In this document: positions 9,101 through 15,356 of the stretch, one piece after another
Numbering within the stretch: the first letter of the stretch is position 1
Layout: the number at the start of each line of letters is the position of its first letter
Assembly: GCA_013823325.1 (NCBI GenBank)
Contig: PNLY01000055.1
Location: 1 to 38,161, forward strand
Direction: 5' to 3'
Source: Methylobacterium sp.
Lineage (GTDB): Bacteria; Pseudomonadota; Alphaproteobacteria; Rhizobiales; Beijerinckiaceae
Length of the DNA stretch: 38,161 nt
Notes under the pieces: model-generated
The model's database searches: none
Seen by the model: only the letters and a program-made list of their open reading frames with translations
What the model was told of the DNA's origin: nothing
Translations under genes and position numbers: made by a program

Positions 9101-9599
9101 CGCCTTCCCGCGCCGTCAGGCCGCCGGCGATGGTGCCGAGCAGGATCGCGATGAAGGTCGCGCCCTCGATCAGCGCATTGCCGGCCGGCAATTCCTCGGG
9201 CTTCAGGTGGTCGGGCAGGATGCCGTATTTGATCGGCCCGAACAGCGCCGCGATCACGCCGAACAGGACAAGCGCGACGAACAGCACCGGCACGGAGTGA
9301 AGCGTGAAGCCGAGCACCGCGACCGCCGCCGCCCCGATCTCGGCGAGCTTCAGCCGCTGCGCCATCATCGCCTTGTCGAAGCGGTCGGCCATCTGGCCGC
9401 CGACCCCCGAGAGCAGGAAGAACGGCGCGATGAAGAGCCCGCCCGCCAGTGTCACCAGCGCTTCGCCATGCGAGCCGGCGAGCTTGTAAAGGATGATGAA
9501 GACCAGCGCGTTCTTGAGGAAATTGTCGTTGAAGGCGGAGAAGAACTGCGCCCAGAACAGCGGGGCGAAACGCCGCTTCAGCATCAATGTGTCGAGCAT
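6189..9599 (-). CDS. aas: LplT-Aas fusion: lysophospholipid transporter / acyltransferase / acyl-ACP synthetase
   Basis: An 1136-residue three-domain protein. Residues 1 to about 420 form an MFS/LplT-like flippase opening with FAPLFWAQFFSAFNDNFLKN. Residues about 430-625 are a PlsC acyltransferase with the NHVSFLD box near 456 and FPEGR near 524. The remainder is an AMP-binding acyl-ACP synthetase with TSGSEGAPKG near 794, GYGVTE and WHDTGD. In E. coli LplT and Aas are separate; here both are fused, an arrangement known in other proteobacteria. The expected role is to flip lyso-phospholipids inward and reacylate them at the inner membrane. The start at 9599 is chosen because MLDTLMLKRRFAPLFW is where family similarity begins; the frame stays open for 17 more codons. 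It is the first gene of the coupled operon. Confidence 0.92.
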   Translation of the reverse strand: MLDTLMLKRRFAPLFWAQFFSAFNDNFLKNALVFIILYKLAGSHGEALVTLAGGLFIAPFFLLSGVGGQMADRFDKAMMAQRLKLAEIGAAAVAVLGFTLHSVPVLFVALVLFGVIAALFGPIKYGILPDHLKPEELPAGNALIEGATFIAILLGTIAGGLTAREGGDAAQLSLLILVFALACWGATLFIPKTGPAAPDLVVDRNILRSTRDLLTDLWGDARLWRTGVMVSLFWLIGAVVMSLLPSLVKNGMGGTEIVVSTYLAVFAIAIAVGSGIGSFLSSGRIVLLPVPVAGVVMGLFALDLGWAVSGIVAHHPAQDIGAFFAGPSAWRVGIDLAGLAIAGGVFVVPSFAAAQAWAPAEKRARIVAAVNVLSAAFMVAGAVVVALLQAAGLTLGHLFLLIGVLTIAASVWILRTLPTNPLSDFLSILFRAFYRVEVTGRENIAKAGDNAIIALNHVSFLDAALALSILDKEPVFAIDHGIAQRWWVKPFLKLTRAMPLDPARPLATRSLINAVKNGESLVIFPEGRLTVTGSLMKVYDGVGMIAEKSGAPIVPVRIEGLEATIFSRLTREQVRRRWFPKVRVTVLEPVSLTVPEELKGKPRRQAAGAALYQIMSDLIFKTTDIDRSVFSAVAEAAVVNGKGRVAVEDPITGTLTYKRLLIGAEVLGRKLMPLAGKGEAIGVMLPNANGAAVTLLGLMSAARVPAMINFTAGASNIAAACEAAQVKTIVTSRAFVEKGRMGPLIEALQADVRIVYLEDVRATVTTGDKLWALWRHGTPIEEAKGSDRAAILFTSGSEGAPKGVVLSHRNMLANAAQAAARIDFGRRDKVFNVLPVFHSFGLTAGLVLPLVSGVPVYLYPSPLHYRMVPELVYGCNATILFGTDTFLTGYARAAHPYDLRSLRYIVAGAEPVKDTTRRTYAEKFGLRILEGYGVTETAPVLALNTPMFNRFGTVGRIMPGMEARLEPMPGVEEGGRLHVSGPNIMLGYLKSENPGVLEPPPEGWHDTGDIVVIDKDGFVTIKGRAKRFAKIAGEMVSLAAVEALAAECWPGVLSGVASLPDARKGERLVLVTQQKDATRAAFQAFAKSKGAADLMIPAEVMVVPAVPVLGSGKLDFAGISKLVKERSQAPAPAVVA

Positions 9600-9631
9600 G
9601 ACGATCTCACGGGAAGGGACGGTCAGGTTGC

Positions 9632-9671
9632 ATCGGCCGGGCTTTAGCAACTCTTGCCTGCGCCGGCCGAT
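9632..9671. other. 9-bp perfect inverted repeat upstream of aas
   Basis: ATCGGCCGG at 9632-9640 and CCGGCCGAT at 9663-9671 form perfect arms separated by 22 bases, in the 121-bp gap between the YiaA-like gene and the aas fusion on the minus strand. It could be a stem ending the pspA transcript or an operator for the aas operon. No T-run follows, so I do not call it a terminator. Confidence 0.4.
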
Positions 9672-9715
9672 CTCGATTTGCAGTTAAGCGGGACTTGCGG
9701 GTCGAGCAGCAAAGC

Positions 9716-9994
9716 TCACAGGACGGGCTTGCCGGCGTCCATCAGCAGGCGTTCGGTGCGGGCATCCTCGATGCGGTTCACCAGCTTGGAGGCCTCGTGC
9801 ATGTCGCGCACCGTCTTGGTCATGGTGATGCAGGACTGGACGAGCATCACGCAGCCCATCGCCAGATAGCCCTTTGCCCACCAGTCGAGCGGCAGGAACA
9901 GGACGCCGGCGCCGACCATGGCCGCGGCGGCGAAGAAGGAGGCGTAGGTGAAGCTGACCCAGGCGCCGCTATGGGGCTGTACATTCTGGTTCAT
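9716..9994 (-). CDS. YiaA/YiaB two-helix membrane protein
   Basis: A 92-residue inner-membrane protein with two adjacent hydrophobic helices (about 12-34 and 39-58) and a short charged tail. The second helix runs into the YiaAB-type ending AKGYLAMGCVMLVQ...TMTKTVRD. The start at 9994 (MNQNVQPHSG) is preceded by GGGAG at a good distance; the longer frame from 10036 would overlap the end of pspA and lacks support. It follows pspA after 38 bp on the same strand, so the two are probably co-transcribed and repressed by the divergent TetR. Pairing with PspA suggests a membrane-stress role; the molecular function of the family is unknown. Confidence 0.85.
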   Translation of the reverse strand: MNQNVQPHSGAWVSFTYASFFAAAAMVGAGVLFLPLDWWAKGYLAMGCVMLVQSCITMTKTVRDMHEASKLVNRIEDARTERLLMDAGKPVL

Positions 9995-10032
9995 GGTTGT
10001 CTCCCGTCGGGTGCGTTTGCGGAATAGAGAGG

Positions 10033-10725
10033 TCAATTCGCCTGAAGCTGGCGGCTGCGCAGCCGCTCCAGCACATCGTCGGCCGTGCTCCGCAGCCGCG
10101 GGCCGAAGCCCTTGGCAGCGAGCTTTTCGGTAACCGAGGCTGCGGCCGCGCCGTCGAGTTCGTCGAGTGCCGTCTCGGCGGCCTCCGCTTCGACCTGGCG
10201 CTCGCGCAGGCGCTTCAGGGTGTGTTCGGCCTCGGCCAGCGTCGATTCATGGGCGGGACCGGTCTCGATCCGGCCCTGCCGCATCTGGCGCACCGCTTCC
10301 GAGGCGCGGGCGAGGCGCCGGCCTCGGTCGAGTTCGGCGATCCGCCCCTGGGCCTGGCCGACATGGCGGCGCAGGCGGACGATCTCGGCGGCAAACAAAG
10401 CCTGCGCGCCCGCCGCCGCATCGCGGTCGGCCTCCAAAGCGGCGATCGCCTCCGCGCCTTCACGGGCCAGGACGTCATCGCCGGCGGTGAGCGCCGCCGC
10501 GACCCGGTTCTCCAGATCGGCGATGCGGGCAGTGCTCGCGGCGAGCCGCTCGCTCTCCTGCCGGTCCTGCGCGATCGCGACCGCAAGCGCCTTCTTGGCA
10601 CGTTCGAAAGCGCCGGCGGCATCGCGCATCTGCTGGTCTAGAATGAGGAGCGCGTTGCGATCGGCAAACCGCTCCTCGGCAATGGCGGCGCTGCCGCGGA
10701 CGAAGGTGAGAAACATCTTGAACAT
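10033..10725 (-). CDS. pspA: PspA/IM30 (ESCRT-III-like) membrane-stress protein
   Basis: A 230-residue, almost wholly helical protein rich in Ala, Glu, Arg and Leu with heptad-like coiled coil from about 20 to 200. It opens with MFKMFLTFVRGSAAIAEERFADRN and then LILDQQMRDA, the typical PspA/IM30 N-terminus containing an amphipathic membrane-binding helix. PspA oligomers coat and stabilise damaged inner membrane. Start 10725 has AAGGAAG upstream; a frame extending to 10767 runs into operator O1 and is rejected. There is no PspF-type activator or sigma-54 promoter visible; a divergent TetR and three palindromes replace them. Confidence 0.88.
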   Translation of the reverse strand: MFKMFLTFVRGSAAIAEERFADRNALLILDQQMRDAAGAFERAKKALAVAIAQDRQESERLAASTARIADLENRVAAALTAGDDVLAREGAEAIAALEADRDAAAGAQALFAAEIVRLRRHVGQAQGRIAELDRGRRLARASEAVRQMRQGRIETGPAHESTLAEAEHTLKRLRERQVEAEAAETALDELDGAAAASVTEKLAAKGFGPRLRSTADDVLERLRSRQLQAN

Positions 10726-10741
10726 TGACGCTTCCTTGCTA

Positions 10742-10754
10742 TGAACATTGTTCA
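10742..10754. promoter_or_regulatory. TetR operator O1 (TGAAC-N3-GTTCA)
   Basis: TGAACATTGTTCA is a perfect palindrome with a 3-base centre. It lies 17 bases before the pspA start codon, where bound repressor would block the pspA -10 region or transcription initiation. Confidence 0.78.
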
Positions 10755-10762
10755 CGAAGAGA

Positions 10763-10791
10763 TGCATAGCTCACCTATGAACGACGTTCAA
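10763..10791 (-). promoter_or_regulatory. Probable pspA promoter
   Basis: On the minus strand, TTGAAC (10786-10791) and TATGCA (10763-10768) are 17 bases apart, a fair match to -35 and partial match to -10. The -35 overlaps operator O2, and O1 lies just downstream of the -10, as expected for a repressed promoter. Confidence 0.45.
10778..10790. promoter_or_regulatory. TetR operator O2 (TGAAC-N3-GTTCA)
   Basis: TGAACGACGTTCA is the second perfect 13-bp palindrome in the pspA-tetR gap, starting 36 bp after O1. It overlaps the proposed pspA -35 hexamer. Confidence 0.78.
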
Positions 10792-10800
10792 GAGAAATTT

Positions 10801-10813
10801 TGAACACCGTTCA
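10801..10813. promoter_or_regulatory. TetR operator O3 (TGAAC-N3-GTTCA)
   Basis: TGAACACCGTTCA is the third perfect copy, starting 23 bp after O2 and ending 20 bp before the tetR start codon, well placed for autorepression. Confidence 0.78.
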
Positions 10814-10833
10814 CAAAGCTTGAGAATGGCGGA

Positions 10834-11451
10834 ATGACCACGACGGCAGAGCGCCGCGAGCGGCAGCGCACCCAGTTGATCGATGCGGCCGAGAAGGCCA
10901 TCGCCGAGAAGGGGCTGGCCGGCCTGAAAGCGCGCGAATTGGCTCAGGAGATCGGCTGCGCGCTCGGCGCGATCTACAATCTCGTCGCGGATATGGACGA
11001 GCTCGTCCTGCGCGTCGGCTCGCGCACGCTGGCGCGGCTCGACGCGGCGCTGAGCGCGGCCGAGGGCAAGGACACGCCGGCCTCGACGGACGCCGCCGCC
11101 GACAGGCTGGTCGCGGTCGCCCTCGCCTATTGCGCCTTCGCCCGCGACAACCTGCAGCTCTGGCGCGTCCTATTCGAGCACCGCATGGCGGAAGGCGCGG
11201 TGGTGCCGGACTGGGCGGTGAGCGAGCAGATGACGCTGTTCCGTCATATCCTGGAGCCGCTCAGCGTGTTGCTGCCGGATCGGTCAGAGCCGGAGTGCAT
11301 GCTGATGAGCCGAACCCTGTTCTCCGCCGTCCACGGCGTCGTCGCGATCGGCCTGGAGGAGAAGCTGATCGCCGTTCCGCGCCAAGATCTCGATCGCCAG
11401 ATCGAGGGTCTGGTCCGTCTGGTCTGCAAGGGCCTCTCCGTTCCGGACTGA
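10834..11451 (+). CDS. TetR-family repressor of the pspA operon
   Basis: A 205-residue TetR-type regulator. The N-terminal DNA-binding domain spans about 8-60, with helix-turn-helix residues ARELAQEIGCALGAIYNLV near 33-51. The C-terminal ligand domain (about 85-200) contains WRVLFEHRMAEG and HGVVAIGLEEKL, like the WHG-type C-terminal domain of some TetR proteins. It is divergent from pspA with three identical-pattern palindromes between them, which supports autorepression and repression of pspA and the YiaA-like gene. The inducer is unknown; a membrane-active compound or lipid is a reasonable guess. A 3-codon ATG GCG GAA TGA at 10826 overlaps the start and is probably chance. Confidence 0.9.
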   Translation: MTTTAERRERQRTQLIDAAEKAIAEKGLAGLKARELAQEIGCALGAIYNLVADMDELVLRVGSRTLARLDAALSAAEGKDTPASTDAAADRLVAVALAYCAFARDNLQLWRVLFEHRMAEGAVVPDWAVSEQMTLFRHILEPLSVLLPDRSEPECMLMSRTLFSAVHGVVAIGLEEKLIAVPRQDLDRQIEGLVRLVCKGLSVPD

Positions 11452-11492
11452 GGTTTGGCGACGGCTTCCTCAGTCCTTGTGCATCCCCTATG

Positions 11493-12761
11493 TCAGCGTG
11501 CCTCGGCGCTGCGCGTGTTCTGCAGGATCAGCTGCGCGACGAGGGCAGGCGCTTCGATAGAAGGCATGTGCCCGACTCCGCCGAGCCGGTGGCAGGCGGC
11601 ATGGCCGGGCAGATCGTCCTGATGCGTCTGCGGGATGATGCGATCGCTCCGGCCCCAGATTACCTTGAGCGGCCCGGCGAAGCGGTCGAGATCGTCCGTG
11701 ATCCGGATTGTCTGCGTCCCGTCCGGAAACAGCCCTTGCGCGATCGCGGCCTGCGCCGCGCCGACGCCGAAGCGCTCGCGCTCGCGCAGCACCGCCTGGG
11801 CATAGCCGCGCGGCAGCTTGCCGGGATCGGCCGCGAGCCGCTCCAGCCAGGGCGCCAGGCTCTCCACCGTCCGCGCCGACAGGAAGCCGGCGAGGAAGCC
11901 GCTATCGATCTCCTGACCCAGCCCCGCCGGCGCGATCAGCGTCAGCGAACGGACCCTGACCGACTGGTTCGCCGACAGCACCGCGGCGACGGCCCCGCCG
12001 AGCGAATGGCCGACGAGATCGCACTCACGCGCACCACTGGCCTCGATCTGGCCGAGCACGGCCTCGGCAAGCGCCTCCAGCGTGGGCGATGCCAGCGCCT
12101 GCTCCCAGCCATGGCCTGGCAGCTCCGGCGTCAGCACCGGGCGCCCGTCGAGATGCGCGCGCACCCTGTTCCAGGCCGCGGCATTGGCGCCGAAGCCATG
12201 AAGCAGCACCAGCGGAACAGCCGTGCCGGTTCTGGCCACAGCAGGTGACTGCACGACCGCAACCGGAGCAGCCGCCGGCACGGCTTCCGTCAGCTCGCGC
12301 AAGGCCCGCTCGATGTCGCGGCTCTTGATCCGCCCGCCCGGCCCGGTGCCGGCGATGCTGGAGATATCGAGACCGGCCTGACGCGCCAATCGCCGGGCTA
12401 GCGGCGAGATGCTGATGCGCCGAGTGGCTGCCTCGGCCTTGGCCGGTGCGTCCGAAACCACTGCCTCAGGCCCCGCGACTGCCGGCTGCGGCACCGCGAC
12501 GGGCGCTTCATCCGCAAAAATGCTGTCGGCGATGCGCCCGAGCACGGCACCGATGCCGACCTCGGCGCCCTCCGGCGCGAGGATCGCGGCGAGGACGCCG
12601 TCGCGCCCGGCCTCGATCTCGGTCGCGGCCTTGGCGGTCTCGACCACCACGACGACGTCATCCGCCTTGACGGGGTCGCCGACCTTGGCCGCCCAGGAGA
12701 CGACGGTCGCGCTTTCCATGTATTCGCCGGCGCCGCCGGCGAGCGTGATCTCATGGCTCAT
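11493..12761 (-). CDS. acoC: AcoC-like lipoyl E2 with alpha/beta-hydrolase catalytic domain
   Basis: A 422-residue protein with three modules. The lipoyl domain (1-80) carries the modified lysine K44 in ETAKA. A peripheral subunit-binding domain at about 115-153 (ISPLARRLARQ...GPGGRIKSRDI) would bind E1 or E3. An alpha/beta hydrolase domain (182-415) has a nucleophile S253 in GHSLGG, D373 and H398. The usual HXXXD acyltransferase core of E2 is absent. This hydrolase-type E2 is the hallmark of acetoin dehydrogenase complexes (AcoC). It follows the E1beta gene by 11 bp. No dihydrolipoamide dehydrogenase or acoR/acoX is in the window, so the substrate could be another alpha-hydroxyketone or 2-oxoacid. 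Confidence 0.88.
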   Translation of the reverse strand: MSHEITLAGGAGEYMESATVVSWAAKVGDPVKADDVVVVVETAKAATEIEAGRDGVLAAILAPEGAEVGIGAVLGRIADSIFADEAPVAVPQPAVAGPEAVVSDAPAKAEAATRRISISPLARRLARQAGLDISSIAGTGPGGRIKSRDIERALRELTEAVPAAAPVAVVQSPAVARTGTAVPLVLLHGFGANAAAWNRVRAHLDGRPVLTPELPGHGWEQALASPTLEALAEAVLGQIEASGARECDLVGHSLGGAVAAVLSANQSVRVRSLTLIAPAGLGQEIDSGFLAGFLSARTVESLAPWLERLAADPGKLPRGYAQAVLRERERFGVGAAQAAIAQGLFPDGTQTIRITDDLDRFAGPLKVIWGRSDRIIPQTHQDDLPGHAACHRLGGVGHMPSIEAPALVAQLILQNTRSAEAR

Positions 12762-12772
12762 GCCGCCCTCCC

Positions 12773-13747
12773 TCAGGCCAGGGCCCGGCGCGCCGCGGCC
12801 GCGATCTTGGCGGCATCGGGCAGGACAGTGCTTTCCAGCGGCTCGCTGTAGGGGATCGGGATGTCATGGGTCGCGACGCGCTCGACCGGCGCATCGAGCT
12901 CGTCGAAGCAGCTCTCCATGATCGTCGCGCTGAGCTCGGCGGCATAGCCGCAGAAGCGCCAGCCCTCGTTCACCACCACGGCGTGATGCGTCCTCGCGAT
13001 CGAGGCCTTGATCGTCTCGCGGTCGAGCGGACGCAGCGTGCGCAGGTCGACGACCTCCGCGGAGATGCCCTCCTTCGCCAGTTCGTCGGCCGCCTTCAGC
13101 GCGTCGACCACCATCTTCGAGGAGGCGATGATCGAGACGTCGCTGCCGGCGCGGGCGATGCGCGCCTTGCCGATCTCGACGAGATGATCGCCGTCCGGCA
13201 CCTCGTCGCGGGTGTTGTAGAGCAGCTTGTGCTCGAGGAAGATCACCGGATGGTCGTCGCGGATCGCCGCCTTCAGCAGCCCCTTGGCGTCCGCCGCCGT
13301 CGCCGGCGCGACCACCTTGAGGCCGGGGATATGGGCGACGAGCGCGTCCAGACTTTTGGAATGCTGCGCACCGGCGCCGGCTCCGCCGCCCCCTTGCGTG
13401 CGCAGCACGAATGGCATCGTGACCTGGCCGTTCCAGATATAGTTGTAGATCGAGGCCTGGTTCATCAGCGCATCGACGCTGAGCGGCAGGAAATCGGCAT
13501 ACATGATCTCCAGCACCGGGCGGGTGCCGGCCATCGCCGCTGTCACCGCCATCGCCGTCAGGGTCTGCTCGGAGATCGGCGTGTCGCGCACCCGCTCCGG
13601 CCCGAACTCCGCCATCAGGTCCTTGGAAACCTTGAAGACGCCGCCATAGACGGCGATGTCCTCGCCCATCAGCCAGACGGATGGATCGCGCTGCATCTCC
13701 TCGCGCAGCGCCGAACGCAGCGCCTCGGCATAACGCATCATCGCCAT
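12773..13747 (-). CDS. acoB: E1 beta subunit, acetoin/2-oxoacid dehydrogenase type
   Basis: A 324-residue transketolase-like beta subunit. MGEDIAVYGGVFKVSKDL near 27-44 and DTPISEQ near 55-61 are typical of E1beta, with the glutamate of ISEQ expected to activate the thiamine ring. MPFVLRTQGGGG and a C-terminal transketolase domain with VVDLRTLRPLD (about 229-239) follow. The start lies 2 bp after the acoA stop. Together with E1alpha it would cleave an alpha-keto or alpha-hydroxyketone substrate with thiamine diphosphate and pass the acyl unit to the lipoyl E2. Confidence 0.92.
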   Translation of the reverse strand: MAMMRYAEALRSALREEMQRDPSVWLMGEDIAVYGGVFKVSKDLMAEFGPERVRDTPISEQTLTAMAVTAAMAGTRPVLEIMYADFLPLSVDALMNQASIYNYIWNGQVTMPFVLRTQGGGGAGAGAQHSKSLDALVAHIPGLKVVAPATAADAKGLLKAAIRDDHPVIFLEHKLLYNTRDEVPDGDHLVEIGKARIARAGSDVSIIASSKMVVDALKAADELAKEGISAEVVDLRTLRPLDRETIKASIARTHHAVVVNEGWRFCGYAAELSATIMESCFDELDAPVERVATHDIPIPYSEPLESTVLPDAAKIAAAARRALA

Positions 13748-13749
13748 GG

Positions 13750-14736
13750 TCAGGCTCCCGCAACAGTATAGGGCGCGCTCGGCGCATGGTCGGCGAAGCT
13801 CGGCAGCGGGTCGTTCAGCGCCTGCTCGACCGCCGCATCGACCTCGGCGCGCGCCGCCGCCATGACCGCGTCGAGCCGCTCGGCCGGGACGCTATCGGCC
13901 AGCATGGCCCGGGCGAGCACGATCGGGTCGCGCTCACGCCAGAGGGCAAGGTCCTCGTCCCTCTGGTAGCCGCCGACATCGCTCGTCGAAAAGCCGACCA
14001 TGCGATAGGTCTTGGCCTCGATCAGCGAAGGCCCCTCGCCCCGCCGGGCCCGCTCGACCGCAGCGCCGACGGCACGGTGGACGGCGACGATGTCGTTGCC
14101 GTCGACGATCTCGCTGGGCATGCCATAGCCGGCAGCACGAACCGACAGGTCCGGCACCGAGGACTGCGTCGAATGATGCGCGGTCAGCCCGTACTGGTTG
14201 TGCTCGAGCACGAAGATCACGGGCAGCGTCCACAGCGCCGCGATATTCATCGATTCGTGGCAGATGCCGGTCTGCGCGGCGCCATCGCCGAAGATGCACA
14301 TGGCGACGCGCTGGCCGCCATCGGCCCGGTTCTTCATCTGCAGCGAGACGGCGAAGCCGGTCGCCGCCGGAATGCCGCCGCCGACGATCGCGTTGCCGCC
14401 GAGTAGCCCCTTCTTCACGTCGGCGATCAGCATGTGCCCGGCCCGGCCGGCGCAGGCGCCGGTGGCGCGGCCGAGGATCTCGGCAACGATCGGATGCAAG
14501 CCCACGCCCTTACCGACATAATGCGCGTGGCCGCGATGGGTGCTGGTGAGGAGGTCCTCGTCGTCCAGCATGGCGGTCGCGCCGATGCCGACCGCCTCCT
14601 GGCCGTCGCAGCGATGGATCGGCCCGCGCGTCTTGCCGGCCTTGTGCAGCTCGCCGAGCCGTTCTTCGAGATGCCGCACCGCCACCATCCGCCCAAGCAT
14701 GTCGAGCTGCTCGTCCACCGTCGGTGAATTCCTCAT
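13750..14736 (-). CDS. acoA: E1 alpha subunit, acetoin/2-oxoacid dehydrogenase type
   Basis: A 328-residue thiamine diphosphate-dependent E1alpha. The thiamine-binding motif runs from GDG at 150-152 to N180 (GDGAAQTG...LEHNQY). The N-terminus MVAVRHLEERL and the segment STHRGHAHYVGKG near 65-77 are standard. Length (328) is that of AcoA rather than the longer branched-chain enzymes. It is the first gene of the minus-strand acoABC-like operon. The 249-bp gap upstream, shared with the divergent NIPSNAP operon, contains a candidate GntR site at 14852-14876. Confidence 0.92.
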   Translation of the reverse strand: MRNSPTVDEQLDMLGRMVAVRHLEERLGELHKAGKTRGPIHRCDGQEAVGIGATAMLDDEDLLTSTHRGHAHYVGKGVGLHPIVAEILGRATGACAGRAGHMLIADVKKGLLGGNAIVGGGIPAATGFAVSLQMKNRADGGQRVAMCIFGDGAAQTGICHESMNIAALWTLPVIFVLEHNQYGLTAHHSTQSSVPDLSVRAAGYGMPSEIVDGNDIVAVHRAVGAAVERARRGEGPSLIEAKTYRMVGFSTSDVGGYQRDEDLALWRERDPIVLARAMLADSVPAERLDAVMAAARAEVDAAVEQALNDPLPSFADHAPSAPYTVAGA

Positions 14737-14851
14737 CGCCGCCGCTTTCTCCCTGCGTTCACGCCTCGCTTTCCCGGTTTTGAACAGGTGATCGAGGCGC
14801 CCGCGTCTTTCGCTGCGAGGGACCCTAGCGCAGTCCGCGGCGCGGCGCTAT

Positions 14852-14876
14852 AAGTGTCTACACAAGATAATGCAGT
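14852..14876. promoter_or_regulatory. Candidate GntR site B, acoA/NIPSNAP divergent region
   Basis: A 25-bp element matching site A (20682-20706) without gaps at 17 positions: AAGTG at 1-5, CT at 7-8, ACAA at 11-14, ATGCA at 19-23 and T at 25. It lies midway between the acoA and NIPSNAP starts. GATAAT (14866-14871), a possible -10 for the plus strand, is inside it. No good -35 is visible. The rest of the 249-bp gap shows nothing I can name. Confidence 0.55.
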
Positions 14877-14985
14877 CTTGCAGCGAAGCGACAGGACCGG
14901 CCGCACGACGGCGACCGCACGCTCCGATCACGGGGCGCCGCCGGAGGAACGGCCGGCTTTCCGCCGGAACCAGAGGAGAAGGACG

Positions 14986-15309
14986 ATGATCTTCGACCAC
15001 CGCGTCTACACGGCCCGGCCGAACCGCCTGAACGACTTCCTGAAGCTCTATGAGGATGTCGGCCTGCCGATGCAGCGCCAGTATCTCGGCGAGCCCTTCG
15101 GCTTCTTCCAGACCCATATCGGCGATCTCAGCCGCGTCGTGCATCTCTGGCAATATGACAGCCTGGCCGACCGCGAGGCGCGCCGCGACGCGATGGAGGC
15201 CGACCCGGCCTGGCAGGCCTATCGCAAGCAGGTCGTCGAGGCCGACCCGCTGCTCGACATGCGCAACCAGATCCTCAAGCCCGTCTCCTTCTTCAAGCCC
15301 AAGCCCTGA
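14986..15309 (+). CDS. NIPSNAP-family protein
   Basis: A 107-residue protein with a dimeric ferredoxin-like (NIPSNAP) fold. It starts IFDHRVYTARPNRLNDFLKLY and later has HLWQYDSLADREARRDAM and ILKPVSFFKP, all typical. The start at 14986 is preceded by AGGAG and is the first family residue; the frame is open from 14854 but that extension reads through the regulatory gap. It heads the plus-strand catabolic operon. NIPSNAP proteins often sit in degradation clusters, but their biochemical activity is not settled. Confidence 0.85.
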   Translation: MIFDHRVYTARPNRLNDFLKLYEDVGLPMQRQYLGEPFGFFQTHIGDLSRVVHLWQYDSLADREARRDAMEADPAWQAYRKQVVEADPLLDMRNQILKPVSFFKPKP

Positions 15310-15356
15310 GACGGGCAGGCCTGAACCGAGACGATCCCGCGCCGGACATCCAGCCC

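Noticed and set aside
9600..9650. Longer N-terminus for the aas fusion (and similar extensions for other genes)
   Set aside because: Family similarity, 4-bp overlaps or ribosome sites support the internal starts. Extensions at 3130-3336, 4347-4466, 10726-10767, 14854-14985 and 32562-32657 run through neighbours, operators or promoters.
10826..10837. Three-codon ORF ATG GCG GAA TGA overlapping the tetR start
   Set aside because: Too short and without its own ribosome site; probably chance, though it could be checked by ribosome profiling.
11493..14736. Calling this a confirmed acetoin catabolism operon
   Set aside because: E3, acoX and acoR are missing and the island context suggests another substrate; only the complex type is claimed.
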